From positions 2,418,001 to 2,482,000 of the forward strand of contig CM041108.1 of the NCBI GenBank assembly GCA_023079485.1: a DNA stretch of 64,000 nucleotides. Reading direction: 5' to 3'. Position 1 is the first letter of the stretch; each line of letters opens with the position of its first letter. This document shows, in pieces, positions 38,801 through 56,129 of this stretch. The notes below the pieces were generated by a model that was not told the origin of the DNA, did no database searches, and saw only the letters and a list, made by a program, of their open reading frames with translations. This DNA comes from Archilochus colubris (Eukaryota > Chordata > Aves > Apodiformes > Trochilidae). The translations under genes were made by a program, and so were the position numbers.

Positions 38801-41800
38801 ATTGCAGCTGAACTGGATCTAGAAAGCTGTACACTCTGTCCCAAACAGCCAGATTTAGGGCACACTGAAACTCAAACACCTCTACCTCCATTTCTTCATG
38901 GTGAAAAGCAGGAGAGGTGCTAAAAAGCATTTTTCAACACCTAATGGAATTGCACTTTTTAAAAGGAGAAGGGAAAATGGACATCCTGTTGCATTATGCA
39001 CACCTGATACCCTCCTTTGTTTAAGCTCCATGAGAGGACAGGGCTGCTCCACAAACTACTTCCCAAAAGTTAGATTTCAGGACCTAGGTTTGGATGGGTT
39101 TTTTCCTTCTCTGTACAACTGCAAAGCAGGTGTCTTCAGATTAAGCTACTCCTTGTAGTAATTACTGAGGTACTTGTTTAATACCTATTCAAATGAAGGA
39201 ATAGGAAGTAGTATTTTCACCCTTGTAATCTGGGGGAAAAACCATCAAGAAGCACACACAGAATGGAGTTAATCAGACAAAGAACATGGTCTCACCTTGC
39301 TCTCCTACAAGCACATACCTCCTTCCACCAAGCCAAAAGCCAGACCATTCTTGTTGTCTGAGGTCATTAGCAGCTCCACAATCCCTCTGTTTAACAGGGC
39401 CTAAATTAAAAAGGGGAAAAGCCATTATCTTCACAAAGTTCAGTATGTGTCAGGATATTAAAGCATTAAAGCACATTATCACCTTCTCTAGGGATAACTT
39501 GAAACTGATAGTGGCTTGGTAAGAAATACCATCCCTGTGAGAGCTCCTTTTCTTTCTGAAGCTTCCCTGCCTACTGTTTTTTTCCCAGCTTTTTACAACT
39601 GAAAAATCTTATTTAGTTTCAGAATGCTGGGTTGGTTTCTCACTGAGACAGCAAACTTCAGGATTTTTATCATCATCTCCTGAGATCAGCTTAATAAGTA
39701 ACTCCACTGCCTTCCACCAAGAGGGCTTCAGGTAGAAGAGGAAAAAGAAAAGCAGCTCATTCTGTCTGACTACCAGAAGGCTGAAGAGAGGAAATTGTTG
39801 GTTTGGCACTGAACACCATCACAGGACAGCTCAGGTACCCATGTTCTAGAATAGTCAAGTCTGAATGAATTCACTGGTTCTTCAGTTCCACAGCACTGTA
39901 TCAAATAGCACTCCAAGGCTTTTAAAATGCACACACAAGGTTCCTCCCATTTGAATTTTTCTTTAACAGGTATTTTTTTACAGCACTTTGGCTGATGTTT
40001 GAAGGAGAGGTTAGGAAAGCCTAGTTGTAAATTAACCCTCTTTGCACTCTATCTGCATTTGAAGTCACTCTTTGAGTTTGAAGGAACTTTGAAACCAAGC
40101 CTTCAGTCTCTTTAATTCTAAATTACTGACTGTAAAAGTGTGATAAAGACACAGGGAGGTTACCTGTGTCACGTGTACCAAGTAGTTAGTATCTGTTTAG
40201 AAGCTACTACTAATTTTCTTCCCCTCCTTTTGCACATAAGTGTAAAATGGGGAAATGGCAGAGAGCTGCCCCTGAAACGTGTTACAGGGTTAAACAGGAA
40301 TAGAAACAGGTTTGAGGCAGAGGCAGGTGTGTGCTCAGCTCATCCCAGCTCATGAAGTGTACAGGGAGGGAGGTGTCAATGTCCTCTTATGGCCTTCAGA
40401 TTTAAAGCATTGCACTCAAAAGAGTGATAAGGACAGGGAGTTCAGGTTTTCTGTGAGTTGTGGGATTTTTTTAAACAGGTAAATTCATTCCAGGAAGAAT
40501 GAAACATTATCACTGTGTGCTAGAGGCAGATGTGAACCCACCAACTTGCCACATTCAGAGCTCAAAGGTCCAAACCAGAACAAAGACAATGAGCTCCACC
40601 TCACATTAGATCCCACTCCAACCAAAAAGGAAGCCTTGCAAATCCTGTTTTCCCACATTTTCATCTTTAACCACTATAATATGCTTCCTCAGATACAAGC
40701 TGCAGACAGGACCAGGGTATGATGAAACAGCACTGCAAAAATGCACCCACAGGCCTGGCAAGGAAACGTGCTCTGTTCTGACAAGTCTGTGAAACATCCC
40801 AAACCCTTTCATCACTGAGCTATGGAAAAGCAAGCACTGAATCAGCACACTGGGTCACACAACTGGGTCTCTCTGCCCCATTCCTTTTGGGCTCTGAAAG
40901 CCATCTGCTTGGATGCTTGCCACCAGTGGGATACAGAGAGGGAAAGTGTGTAGAAATAACAGACAGTTTTGAGGCTATCAGGTCAAACTTGCAATCAGTT
41001 CTTTGACTTGTTTCTATGAACACTTTGTGTTTAACCTTCTCAGCAGTGTTAAATCACCCCAGGAGGTGGAAGCAGTGCAGGAGCAAGCATCACTCTGAGC
41101 AGGTTAAGACTCCTGCCATGCCATTGATTTGGTTCAAGAGCCTCTGTGGACAGCACGAGCAACCCCAGAAACAAGGAAATGTGCAAACATTACCATTTTA
41201 ACATAGGCCATGTAGTTTGGGTCTTTGGCATAGGAACCATATTCATTCTCCACCTGCACTGCAATAATGGGACCTCCTTTCTTGTACTGTCAGGAACAAA
41301 AGGGAGAAGTTGTTCACCATGGTTTCTGAAATCACTCTGGTGCTGCCTTGCAGGAAAAGGTGCACACATCTCAGATGGACTCAGCTCCACCCTCTGGTCC
41401 TCCCAAAGTCTATGCACAACCCACCAGCTGGATCTGGAGAGATGACATGGACAGCCACAGTCCATACTGGTTCCTAAAGCAAAGTTGGTAGATCTGTTAC
41501 TGCTTCAACCAGCTGCCATGCCACACAGCTCACACTCCTCTGGGCACAGTCCCCATATGTGGGCAGAGAGGGTAACAGACTGTACTTGCCTGAAGAGGGA
41601 CCACAATAGGCATTAGATGATCAAAATAGGCATCCACAGCTTCTGTGAAGCCCTTGTATGTTGTTCTCAGTTGCATCTCTGGGTCTTGCAGTAGCCAGCT
41701 ATGAAAAAAGCAGCAAAGAGAATCCTGTGGTTACTCCTGATTTACAAGACTTCGTTGGCTGATATGGGGTTAAGACAGAAAAAGGCAATTTGTTCAAAAG

Positions 41801-44800
41801 CAGAACAACATTGTGCTACAATTTAAGGAGAGTGAGCTTGTACCTTCCTTTTCTCTGCAAAAAGAGGCATTAACTAATTGTGCTTTGAGTCTGAAAGACT
41901 CAATTCCTGTAAACCAGATGCAGCTTGGTGGGCCTACAAAATAATTGCCTCTTTATCTGTAAAATGATGACATTTGTATTGTTGCTCCTTTTCAGACTCT
42001 TTTATCTGTCTGATGAAAAAACACAGGGAAGCTGTGACAACAATTGACAATACCCACACTTGTCATCATCTAATGCAGACCAAGCTGCTGCCTCTGCTCC
42101 CAGCAGCCACACTTTTGGGGGTAGGTCCCTAACACATCGTTGCAGTTCTGCACCTGAGCTCTCTTGATGCCAAAAGCACTCTGAAAAAATGGAAAGATTA
42201 AAAGAAATCACCATTTTTTTTGTCACACATCTCCACTGTGGTTTATGCTCTGTGAAGACAAGGAAAACAAGTAGCATGTAACCTGGCACTGGTTCCACAG
42301 GGACCCAGTAACCAGGCAAGGCTCAAGGCTGACGTATTCCACTCAACTCTGAAAGCCTCTTACCAGCAAGCTGTTTTCTTTAGGAGAAAATACAACAGGA
42401 GGTTGGAAAAGTGATGGGGTCTTTATTACCCCACAGTACATATGTTCTAGCAGGACTTTTAAAATGGACCAAACACTTGCCTGACCTGAACAGATAACAC
42501 ACTTACCTGGGCAGACCACCAAGGTCCCATTCAGAGCAGATGTAGGGGCCAGGACGCAGAATCACCCACAGACCATTTTTAGCTGCCAGGGAAAGGAAGG
42601 CCCTAGAGATCCAGACAAGTGTCATTATTGCCTGCCTGCAGAATCCCTGCTCCATCCACTCCTAATCCACCCATCACCATGAAATTTAGGTACCAAAACC
42701 AGAAGAGAATTGCTTGGTGAAGCAACTCTACTGAACTGATCCTAAAGCTCCCAGTTCCCAGGACTCTGGAAAACAGGGGAAGGAATGAATTCTCCATTGC
42801 CAGATCAAGGCTTTGTTTCCAAAGCTGGAAATGACATCTTCACCCAGCCCCACCATGCACACCCTCCCCTCAGAACAGGAGTATTTAATAACAGAGCTGT
42901 CTGTACCACATACTCTAGATCCAGGTTTTGACTGAAGTCAAACTTCCCTCTTTCCTGCTCGTGAAGGTTCCAGGGCACGTACCTGAAATGCAGAGGTAGC
43001 AGGTGAAGTGCTGCAATGGGCACTGCATTGGTGATGCACAGAAAAAAACCCAAACACCTATGTGTTCCCTTTGTTAGTCAGTAACAGACCCAGAGATAAA
43101 CCCATTACAAGTGCCTATTTACATGTTATTTGTGTCCTTCCTTCCATTTTTTCTGACAAGCCCTTGCTTTGCTGCACTCTCCTCCTGTGCTCAGCAACAT
43201 CCAAGGTTCTCAGGATGGTCAGATGTGGTCTCTCTCTTAGGTTTGGCTCCCATTCTCCAAACCAGACCCATTCTTAATAACAGCCATGGGGAAATGGCCC
43301 TTCAAGAGCCTGACCCTTTCCTCATCAGGTCAGCATTAAGGAGCCACTTCCCAAGTATATCTGATGGACATCTGCTCCAGTTGGAAGACACTGCAGATGG
43401 TTAAAGAAAACCTGAGTCCCCTTTACCTTTTCCTCTGTCTTCCTCATTGTAAAAAGCACAGAAAGACTTTGGAATTAACAACCAAGTCCCCCCCAACAAC
43501 TGTGGAAGAGGGGAGAGGGTGCAGGTAAGGACACTCACGTCGTGAGGGTGTTCAAGCCACAAGCTTTCATCTTAAGCATGCGGTCTTCCCAGTATTCCCG
43601 GGGCACTCTGAAGTAGTGCATGGAGCCTCCAAAGATACGGAAGGGCATGCCCTCCAGGAGGAACTGGGACCTTTCTGTCTGCAAGCCCAGGGTCCTGCCC
43701 CACAGCCGCAGAGGGATCAGCTCACTCCAGTTAAACCTGGAAGAGAAAGAGAGATGAGCACCCGGTGCCTGCTGTGTCCCCCTCAGAGCCTGCTCACTTC
43801 ACCCTACCTGGCAGGATCAGCTCTCAGCATCTTATTTCTTAACTTAAACTGTGTCTACAAAGCATATAGATTTTTCAGCAGATGATCAGGCAGGTGGAAG
43901 ACTTGCCCAAGGTGTGTATTTAATATTCATCTCACTAGCAGCTTCCATCCTGTATGCTCCAAGCCACTCGGACAAGAGGGAATGGGGTAAAGCTCCACAA
44001 GGGTAGGTTCAGGTTAGATATTAGGAAAATCTTCACAGAAAGAGTGGAGAGGCACTGGAACAGGCTGCCCAGGGAGGTGGTGGGGGCACCATCCCTGGAG
44101 GTGTTCAGAAGATGGGGAGATGAAGAGCTACACTGGATGGTTTAGTGGTTGGGGGTTGTAGGGTGGACTCGATCTTTTCCACCCTTTATGGTTCTATGAT
44201 TCTGCACACTGAATTGCTGAAGAGTTGTATACTCTGCAACTCCAATGTTCAGGCACAGGTCATGAAACTAACTTGCTGACAATACAAGATAGGGAAGTTT
44301 TATGACATCTAAGATAAACCTGTGATATACACTGGCTGATTCCCCAGCCCTTGCTCCACCAGCAGCTCCATTTCACTACTGGTACCCTGGATGTCTTCTG
44401 CTCTCTGATACCTTCCAACACAATGCAAGGAAAAGATAAGGACTGAACCAAGAAAACAACCAGTCCAGCTGCACAGCAGTTCTATTGCCTCCACCAGCCC
44501 AGCCCAGTTCCACCACTCTGAATACACAAAGAAGTCTGACAATAGCAGCTTGTTCCTCTCAGTTGTTTTCACAGCCAGATGCCAGGGATAAATTCCTGTC
44601 TGAAGAAAGCAAGAATGACCCACACATTGGAGAGAAATGTCACACTGGGAGAAGGGAAAACCTAAGCCACCAGCTGCTTTTTTTACATTCAGGGAGGGAA
44701 TCAGCACAGGGTGAGGACTCGAAGCTTATGGGGATTGCTGAGCAGGAGCTTGCAGTGATTCCCTGTCCTCCAAGAGGAGGCAATGAGACTACAAAGGAGC

Positions 44801-47388
44801 TAAATCTAGGGCTTGGAGGATACTGCACGGGCTGGCTGACAAGCACAGAGGGTACCTGTAGAGCACAGCATTCTCACAGGGCTCTGAAACAACCGGCAGC
44901 AGGCATGGGTAATACCTGGAAAAGGAAGTCCAGATTAGATATGCTCTGCCTTCACTCAACTGGTGTGCACTCACTGTCAAACCACTTAAAAATCAGTGCT
45001 GAGCAAGGAGACAGTAAGGGATCCCCTGCAGAAGGTGATGCAGCAATAGCAGAGCTTTTCTGAAGGCAGTGCAGCTTGAAGTAGGAGAAATAAGCATGAA
45101 ATGTAAAGGGTATTAATGTAAAGGGTATTCATACAGTATTTAAAGGGTGACTGCCTGAATAGGAATGTGGCCAAAAAAAGTTCTACTCCTATTGCTTGGA
45201 GGAGGAAAGTTCCAGGGGGTCTGGAGATGCCAACCTCACAGACACATCTAAATAAAAATTAGGTTGGAAAGCACCAAAGTTTCCAATTTGTTCCTGAGCT
45301 TGGTAAATCCTTGAGTTTCCCCTGCACTCAACATTCCTGCAAGCTGCCACTGGTGCCAGAAGGAAGGCTGTACTCTGAAGCATACCTAGCCAGATAAAAA
45401 TAAACAAATCACTTAAGCTTATCTTCTTAATCCTGGGCATAACTTAGCTGGCAAGTTCCCATCAAGTTTCCTGCCTCAAAACTTCCTAGACTCCAGTGTT
45501 TTTTCTCATCAAGTAGGAAGCTCCCAGGCTCCCAATATTTTCAGACTATTATCCTGGATATCCTGAAACCCACAACTCTCACTGGGATCTATTTAAAGTC
45601 ACCTCTGAAAAAAAACTTCTGTGACTCAGGAGAGCTTCATCCTGTTACCCTGAGCTGGACTTCCACAGCTCAAACACCCACCTGGATTCTGTGCTACCTC
45701 TTGAGAGCAATGTAGTTTTTTTTTCTCATCTCTATGACAGCACAGCTTGCAAAACTTCTGGTTTTATCCTTTTGTTAAAGGCTACTGGCCTATTTCATCC
45801 ATTTGTAGCCATCTCCTCCCTGCTTCAGGGAAATCTTTTTTTTTTTTTTTTTTGCAATAAAAATAGCATTAGGTTCCCCAGATCAGCAGTTAGTCTTTAC
45901 TGAAAAGATCTGCTTTTATGGGATGCAAGCTGAAGTGCAAAGCACTGCAGGTGGGATAGGAAGGTAGCAGTAGCTGCTGAAATGTTCATGTCTGTAAAAC
46001 AAAAACCCAGCTGAAGTCCACTCTGCATGAGGGATTTGCCTTTGGTCTACCAGGCAGAAAGTTAGGGGAAAAAACCCAAAAGCTAACAGAATAGAAGAAA
46101 AAAAAAAGTCCAAAAGAGGAGAAGAAGTGTAGAGAGCATTAATTTCTTTGCCAATACCAAAGGACAAGCTTCAGAGGACAAGGAACTTCACAGTTAATCC
46201 ACAAACCCTGCTTAGATCTGCCTGGGAGGACTTTGCTGTTTATTCTGGGCTTCCTCTGGCCAGGGAAAAGTGAAAGCTTTGAGCTGCCCTCACTCATCAC
46301 TTGCAGCACCCAAGACCCTTTGTGGGTCAGACAAGCCCCAGGAGGTGGGAAATCCATGGCTGCATTTTGGGGTGGTTTATTCCCAGGTGGAGAGAATTGC
46401 TGGGTAGCAATGGTTTTATAGATGCACTCTGACATGAGACAGGCTCTCTGCTCTTATCAGCCATCAGGCTGCAGTAATCCTCTGCTGAGAACATCCGTGG
46501 AACAAACCCAAGAGCAGCTGTAGAGGAATTTTCCTTCTGGAGATTTCTCAGTGCTTTTCCACAGGTAAATTTCAGAGCCTGCTGTCAAATACCCAAAGTC
46601 TTAAAACCAGGACAAACTTCTTCCCTTGCTTGAATACAGCCTTGAGGGGGAACTGCAGAGCTCGTGTCACTTGGCAGCAGAAAAGCAACACAGACTTCTG
46701 GCTATGAGACATCCAGGGAAGAGCATCACCCCCAAAACAACTGAGATGTAGACCCCAGGGGATGCCAGATACAACCAGGAGTAACTTCTTGGGACTACAG
46801 GTGGGCGATGTTTCCCCCGGGGTATCCAGTCGGGTTCAGCAGGCAGCAGCTGATGCTGTTTGGGTACCACGCTGCTCCTGCATCCAACCTCCCGGTGACA
46901 GCTCCAGCGATGGGTGAGATCCTCCCTCGGAGCCGCGATGATGGAAGCCAAAGCAGGCAGGCAGGGTGAGCATCAGCCTCACCTCATCGACAGGACCTTT
47001 ACCCATCACTTTGTTTTTCGGGCAGAACATCAATTTAAGGCTTTTACCCCATTTCTGCAGGGAGGCAGCAGCGTTATTCTGCCTGCTCCTACCACAGGAT
47101 CTCTCTGCGCCCGCCGTCCCCACTCCTTCCAACAACCAAAGGACGTTTCTCATTTACCCACGCCGCTAATTAACCCCCTGGACACTTCAAGGCACCGCTC
47201 CCTCCGTTCCACCCCATCGCCATTCCCGCCGAGCGGCTCCCGCCGGCAGGCCCGCTGCCAACCCGCCGCCCAGACACCCCTCCCCATGCTTCCCGCCGCT
47301 CTCACCTGCGCACCAACAACCACACCACGATGACCAGGACCGCCATTCCCCCCAGACGCCGCTGCCGCCTCCCTCCACACGGCCACAT
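26894..47388 (-). CDS. GLB1L2: Beta-galactosidase-1-like protein 2 (GH35)
   Basis: Nineteen minus-strand exons join in frame to 636 residues, the human length: 47306-47388, 43539-43736, 42914-42982, 42507-42602, 41590-41698, 41194-41286, 39319-39400, 36841-36905, 35532-35616, 33589-33726, 33243-33323, 32933-33039, 32428-32574, 32081-32152, 31156-31234, 29880-29967, 28435-28549, 27410-27526, 26894-26980. A hydrophobic segment at residues 15-26 acts as signal peptide or anchor. The GH35 barrel follows: [33 protein letters not shown], the acid/base Glu200 in VQVENEYG, and the nucleophile Glu274 in [14 protein letters not shown]; both are kept, so activity on terminal beta-galactose is expected but unproven. 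C-terminal jelly-roll domains include [14 protein letters not shown]; the end is LGRTQYVD. Introns 5 and 17 have GC donors. An in-frame ATG 29 codons upstream (47473-47475) overlaps a CCAAT box, so I prefer the ATG at 47388. GLB1L2 matches better than GLB1L3 (for example [19 protein letters not shown]). Confidence 0.96.
28141..28160 (+). repeat. Short (CAA)n microsatellite
   Basis: About five to six CAA units lie in GLB1L2 intron 17. No function is suggested. Confidence 0.85.
34185..34936 (-). mobile_element. CR1 LINE, 5'-truncated, in GLB1L2 intron 9
   Basis: On the minus strand this gives an uninterrupted 234-residue piece of CR1 ORF2 ([60 protein letters not shown]) followed by the tail, seen on the plus strand as CACAGAATCACAGAATCCTA then GGTTGGAAGGGACCT. 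It differs clearly from the copies at 5101 and 19649 and so belongs to another CR1 subfamily. It is in sense orientation to GLB1L2. The ORF is only the C-terminal part and is not a host gene. Confidence 0.92.
43966..44206 (+). mobile_element. CR1 3'-end fragment in GLB1L2 intron 1
   Basis: The plus-strand frame reads [20 protein letters not shown] and [20 protein letters not shown], the C-terminal end of CR1 ORF2, followed by the tail (GGGTGGACTCGATC, then TTCTATGATTCTG). It lies in the largest gap between GLB1L2 coding exons, antisense to the gene. Confidence 0.9.
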
Positions 47389-47650
47389 GGCGCCCGTCAC
47401 CCGCCCCGGCCCCGGCCCCGCCGCCGCCGCTCCCCCCGCCGCCTTGGGCCGCTCCGCCTGCCGCTCGCTCGCCATTGGCCACCGCCCGCCTCGCCCCGCC
47501 TCCTCCCCCCGGACGGACCAATCAGCGCGCGTTGCGGCGCGGGGGGGCGGTGCCAAGCGCTGCCCGCAGGCAGGTGCGGGGCGGAGCGGGCCCGGAGCGG
47601 AGTCCCCGGAACGGGGAAGCCGAAGCGGGGATGAGGGGAGCGGGGATGGG
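47190..47650 (-). promoter_or_regulatory. CpG-island promoter of GLB1L2
   Basis: CpG density rises abruptly around GLB1L2 exon 1. The island holds GC-box-like sequences (GGGGCGG near 47544 and GCCCCGCC-type sites near 47487-47503), and CCAAT boxes: one near 47518-47522 on the plus strand and one on the minus strand at 47473-47478 overlapping an upstream ATG. No TATA box is evident. The transcription start is probably near 47400-47560. Confidence 0.75.
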
Positions 47651-47662
47651 AGTGCGGGAAAG

Positions 47663-47678
47663 ACACACACACACACAC
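47663..47678 (+). repeat. (CA)n microsatellite
   Basis: Eight AC units are followed by a run of C, at the upstream edge of the GLB1L2 CpG island. Confidence 0.95.
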
Positions 47679-47917
47679 CCCCCCACGGGGCTTGCGGGGA
47701 ACTGGTGTGTGCTCTGGAGATGTGTCTGAGACCGCAAAGCTGCGCTGTCTGCTCCGCCATCTGGGGCTCCTCCCTGGGCTGGGGAAGGGAGGGTCTGGGG
47801 CGGTTCTGGGGTGAGAGGTTCAGGGGGAAGGAGCGGTTCCAAAAAGGTTTTTCTGTGCTTAAATACTTAGGAGAAAACTGAGGGTCCTCACCGCTGGTTT
47901 ATTGATTCTGTAGGTGA

Positions 47918-48988
47918 AGGAGGGGGGGAAAAAAAAAAAGGAAGGGGAGCGGGGAAAAAAAAAAGGAAAGGGAAAGGGAAGGGGAAGGGGAAGGGGAAGG
48001 GGAAGGGGAAGGGGAAGGGGAAGGGAAAGGGAAAGGGGAAGGGAAAGGGAAAGGGGAAGGGAAAGGGAAAGGGAAAGGGAAAGGGAAAGGGAAAGGGAAA
48101 GGGAAAGGGAAAGGGAAAGGGAAAGGAAAGGAAAGGAAAGGAAAGGAAAGGAAAGGAAAGGAAAGGAAAGGAAAGGAAAGGAAAGGAAAGGAAAGGAAAG
48201 GAAAGGAAAGGAAGGGAAGGGAAGGGAAAGGAAGGGAAGGGAAAGGAAGGGAAAGGAAAGGAAAGGAAAGGAAAGGAAAGGAAAGGAAAGGAAAGGAAAG
48301 GAAAGGAAAGGAAAGGAAAGGAAAGGAAAGGAAAGGAAAGGAAAGGAAAGGAAAGGGGGAGGGAAGAGGAAGGGAAAGGGAAGGGAAAGGGAAGGGGAAA
48401 GGAAGGGAAAGGGAAGGGAAAGGAAGGGAAGGAGAAGGGAAAGGGAAGTGGAAGGGAAGGGGAAAGGGAAAGGAAAGGAAGGGGAAGGGAAGGGGAAGGA
48501 AGGGAAGGGGAAGGGAAGGGGAAAGGAAGATGAAGGGAAGGGGAAGGGAAGGGGAAAGAAAGGGGAAGGGAAAGGAAAGGAAAGGAAAGGAAAGGAAAGC
48601 AAAGGAAAGGAAAGGAAAGGAAAGGAAAGGAAAGGAAAGGAAAGGAAAGGAAAGGAAAGGAAAGGAAAGGAAAGGAAAGGAAAGGAAAGGAAAGGAAAGG
48701 AAAGGAAAGGAAAGGAAAGGAAAGGAAAGGAAAGGAAAGGAAAGAAGGAAAGGAAAGGAAAGGAAAGGAAAGGAAAGGAAAGGAAAGGAAAGGAAAGGAA
48801 AGGAAAGGAAAGGAAAGGAAAGGAAAGGAAAGGAAAGGAAAGGAAAGAAGGAAAGGAAAGGAAAGGAAAGGAAAGGAAAGGAAAGGAAAGGAAAGGAAAG
48901 GAAAGGAAAGGAAAGGAAAGGAAAGGAAAGGAAAGGAAAAAAAGAAAAAAGAGAAGAGAAGAGAAGAGAAGAGAAGAGAAGAGAAGAA
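47918..48988 (+). repeat. About 1-kb polypurine repeat tract, (GGGGAA)n/(GGGAAA)n/(GGAAA)n/(GAGAA)n
   Basis: From 47951 to 48988 the plus strand is almost entirely A and G; I find single pyrimidines only at 48449, 48531 and 48600. It is organised in blocks: GGGGAA hexamers (about 47966-48022), GGGAAA (about 48060-48124), long GGAAA pentamer arrays (about 48124-48210, 48243-48355 and 48565-48940, the last broken twice by AAGAAGG), an irregular middle block (48356-48560), and GAGAA pentamers (48951-48988). Long open frames across it (up to 445 residues of Pro/Phe/Leu/Ser or Lys/Gly/Glu) are artefacts of composition. It lies between the 3' end of ACAD8 and the promoter of GLB1L2, both transcribed leftward, so any RNA from it would be polypyrimidine. 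Confidence 0.97.
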
Positions 48989-49619
48989 CAAAAAGAAAAA
49001 GAAAAAACGAATTGTAATTTCCTGCTGTTTTTTCTGCCCCTGCATGGGACCCAGCAGTTGCAAGGCAAGGGAATGAGATGTTCCAGCACCAAAAAGAGCC
49101 CCAGCCCTCCAGTGCTGGTGAGGGCTGCAGTGCCTGTGCCTGGCATGTTCTCAGCACCAGGTCTGCCAGCAGAACAAGGAGCTCCCTCCGAGCCAAGATC
49201 TCCCTGCTAAGACTGAGAATCCTCTGGGGTGAAGCTGCACCCCTGCCCGCAGCTCCTGTTTCAGCCCTGACTCAGCAGAGCTGCTCTTCTGAGGAGGAGG
49301 GGTGGCAGGCAGCCCTGGGGACCAAGAATTGGGGACAGAGGGTGGTTATTGACAGCTGTCATGTTGGATTTTCTGGCTGCACCATAAATAACTGGCCTGG
49401 CAACAGAGCTCTGCCAGGCACAGAGTGCTGCTGCTGCTGTGGAAGCATGTAGGTGGCATCCAGCTGTCAATATAAGGCAAAAATAAAAAAAAAAAAGAAT
49501 TTCCAGTGGGTTATCCCCCCTCTCCACACCTGGGGAGAGAGTTGGTGAAGAGGGGAAGGAAACGGAGCAAGCTGTTCACAGATGAAGGAGTTTTTAAGGC
49601 TAGAGATTAGCTCCTGGCT
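48989..49619. other. ACAD8 3' flank or 3'UTR
   Basis: No gene or repeat is seen apart from short A runs near 49483-49497. It directly follows the ACAD8 stop on the minus strand and so is probably 3'UTR in part. I found no canonical minus-strand AATAAA until 47898-47903, beyond the polypurine tract. Confidence 0.5.
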
Positions 49620-55228
<5,609 letters not shown>

Positions 55229-55380
55229 AGCGGGGCTGCCCGGTTCGGCCCGGACTTGCTCGGCCCAGCCCGGTATGGCTCGGCCCGGCTCAGCGGGACC
55301 AGGGCAGGCTGGGAGCTGTAGTCCTGCCCCCGGAGCCTCCAGCTCTCGCGGTGGCAGAAGGGAAGGAGGGAAGGAAGCCC

Positions 55381-55382
55381 AT

Positions 55383-55416
<34 letters not shown>
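55381..55416 (+). repeat. (AC)n(AG)n compound microsatellite
   Basis: About nine AC units run directly into about nine AG units, inside the interval between the two divergent genes. Confidence 0.95.
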
Positions 55417-55419
55417 GCC

Positions 55420-55570
55420 GGGACTTCAGAGATTTATTTTTTTATTTTTTATTATTACTATTTTGCATAACGGTTCAGCCGCTTCCGACTCGGGTTTCCT
55501 CCTCCTTGCGCCGAGGTTCGTGGAGCATCCTTCTCTCCTTCTCTTCTCCGAGGAGACGCTGCCGGAGCCG
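55420..55570 (+). other. THYN1: Predicted non-coding exon 1 of THYN1
   Basis: The 3' boundary is a donor, GGAGCCG|GTGAGG, at 55570/55571; the next acceptor (CTCCTCCTGCAG) ends at 56088. The 5' boundary is not visible and the start given is a guess inside the CpG island. Vertebrate THYN1 has a non-coding first exon, which supports the model. Confidence 0.4.
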
Positions 55571-56088
55571 GTGAGGGGGGAGCCTGGGCTGGGTGGGAAA
55601 AGCTTGGCAGAGAAGGTGGAAAAGTTGATGCCAGCCGCTCGGAGACAAATAACTTCCCCGAGGCTGCTGGCAGGAGGGGGTAGGGGCTGGACCAGCCAGC
55701 TCGCTGCCTTTCCCGAAGGGAGATCCATCATCTGGGAGCAACAGGCAGAGCCAGGCACCCTGGACCGGGGGCTGGAGGCAAACTCCCAAAACCCCAGCAG
55801 AGGGGGGGTTACACACACGCTTACACCACGCTTCAGGACTTTTCTTCCCCAGGGTGGAGCAGAACAGCCCTTGCCTTCTGCTGGTGTCCATCAGCACGCC
55901 CAGGGTGGGGTCCACAAGCAGTGCCAGCGTTTGCACTGATCAAGGAAATGGCTGAGCTCAAGGAACAAGAAATTTGATTTTCTGGACACTCACTGTATGG
56001 TTTTTGCTGTTCTCTGTCTCAGAGAGCTCAAAGTTTTTTTCAGCTTCCTCCAATAAGCAATAACTCTTTTCTTCTTCTCCTCCTGCAG

Positions 56089-56129
56089 GTGCTTCCCAGG
56101 GAAGAGAAGATAATTCTAAGAGACCAGAG
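56089..56129 (+). other. THYN1: THYN1 5'UTR in exon 2
   Basis: Forty-one bases separate the acceptor ending at 56088 from the ATG at 56130. Confidence 0.6.

Noticed and set aside
42060..42185. Apparent GLB1L2 exon with an acceptor-like TTTTTTCAG on the minus strand
   Set aside because: The required frame contains stops and matches the family poorly. The true exon ([18 protein letters not shown]) is at 41590-41698 and joins in frame with both neighbours.
47330..47881. A 183-residue plus-strand ORF in the CpG island
   Set aside because: High GC lowers stop-codon frequency. It is antisense to GLB1L2 exon 1 and has no family match.
47859..49210. Very long open frames (up to 445 residues) over the purine tract on both strands
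   Set aside because: They are direct translations of GGAAA/GGGAAA repeats, occur in all frames and have no non-repetitive homologous domain.
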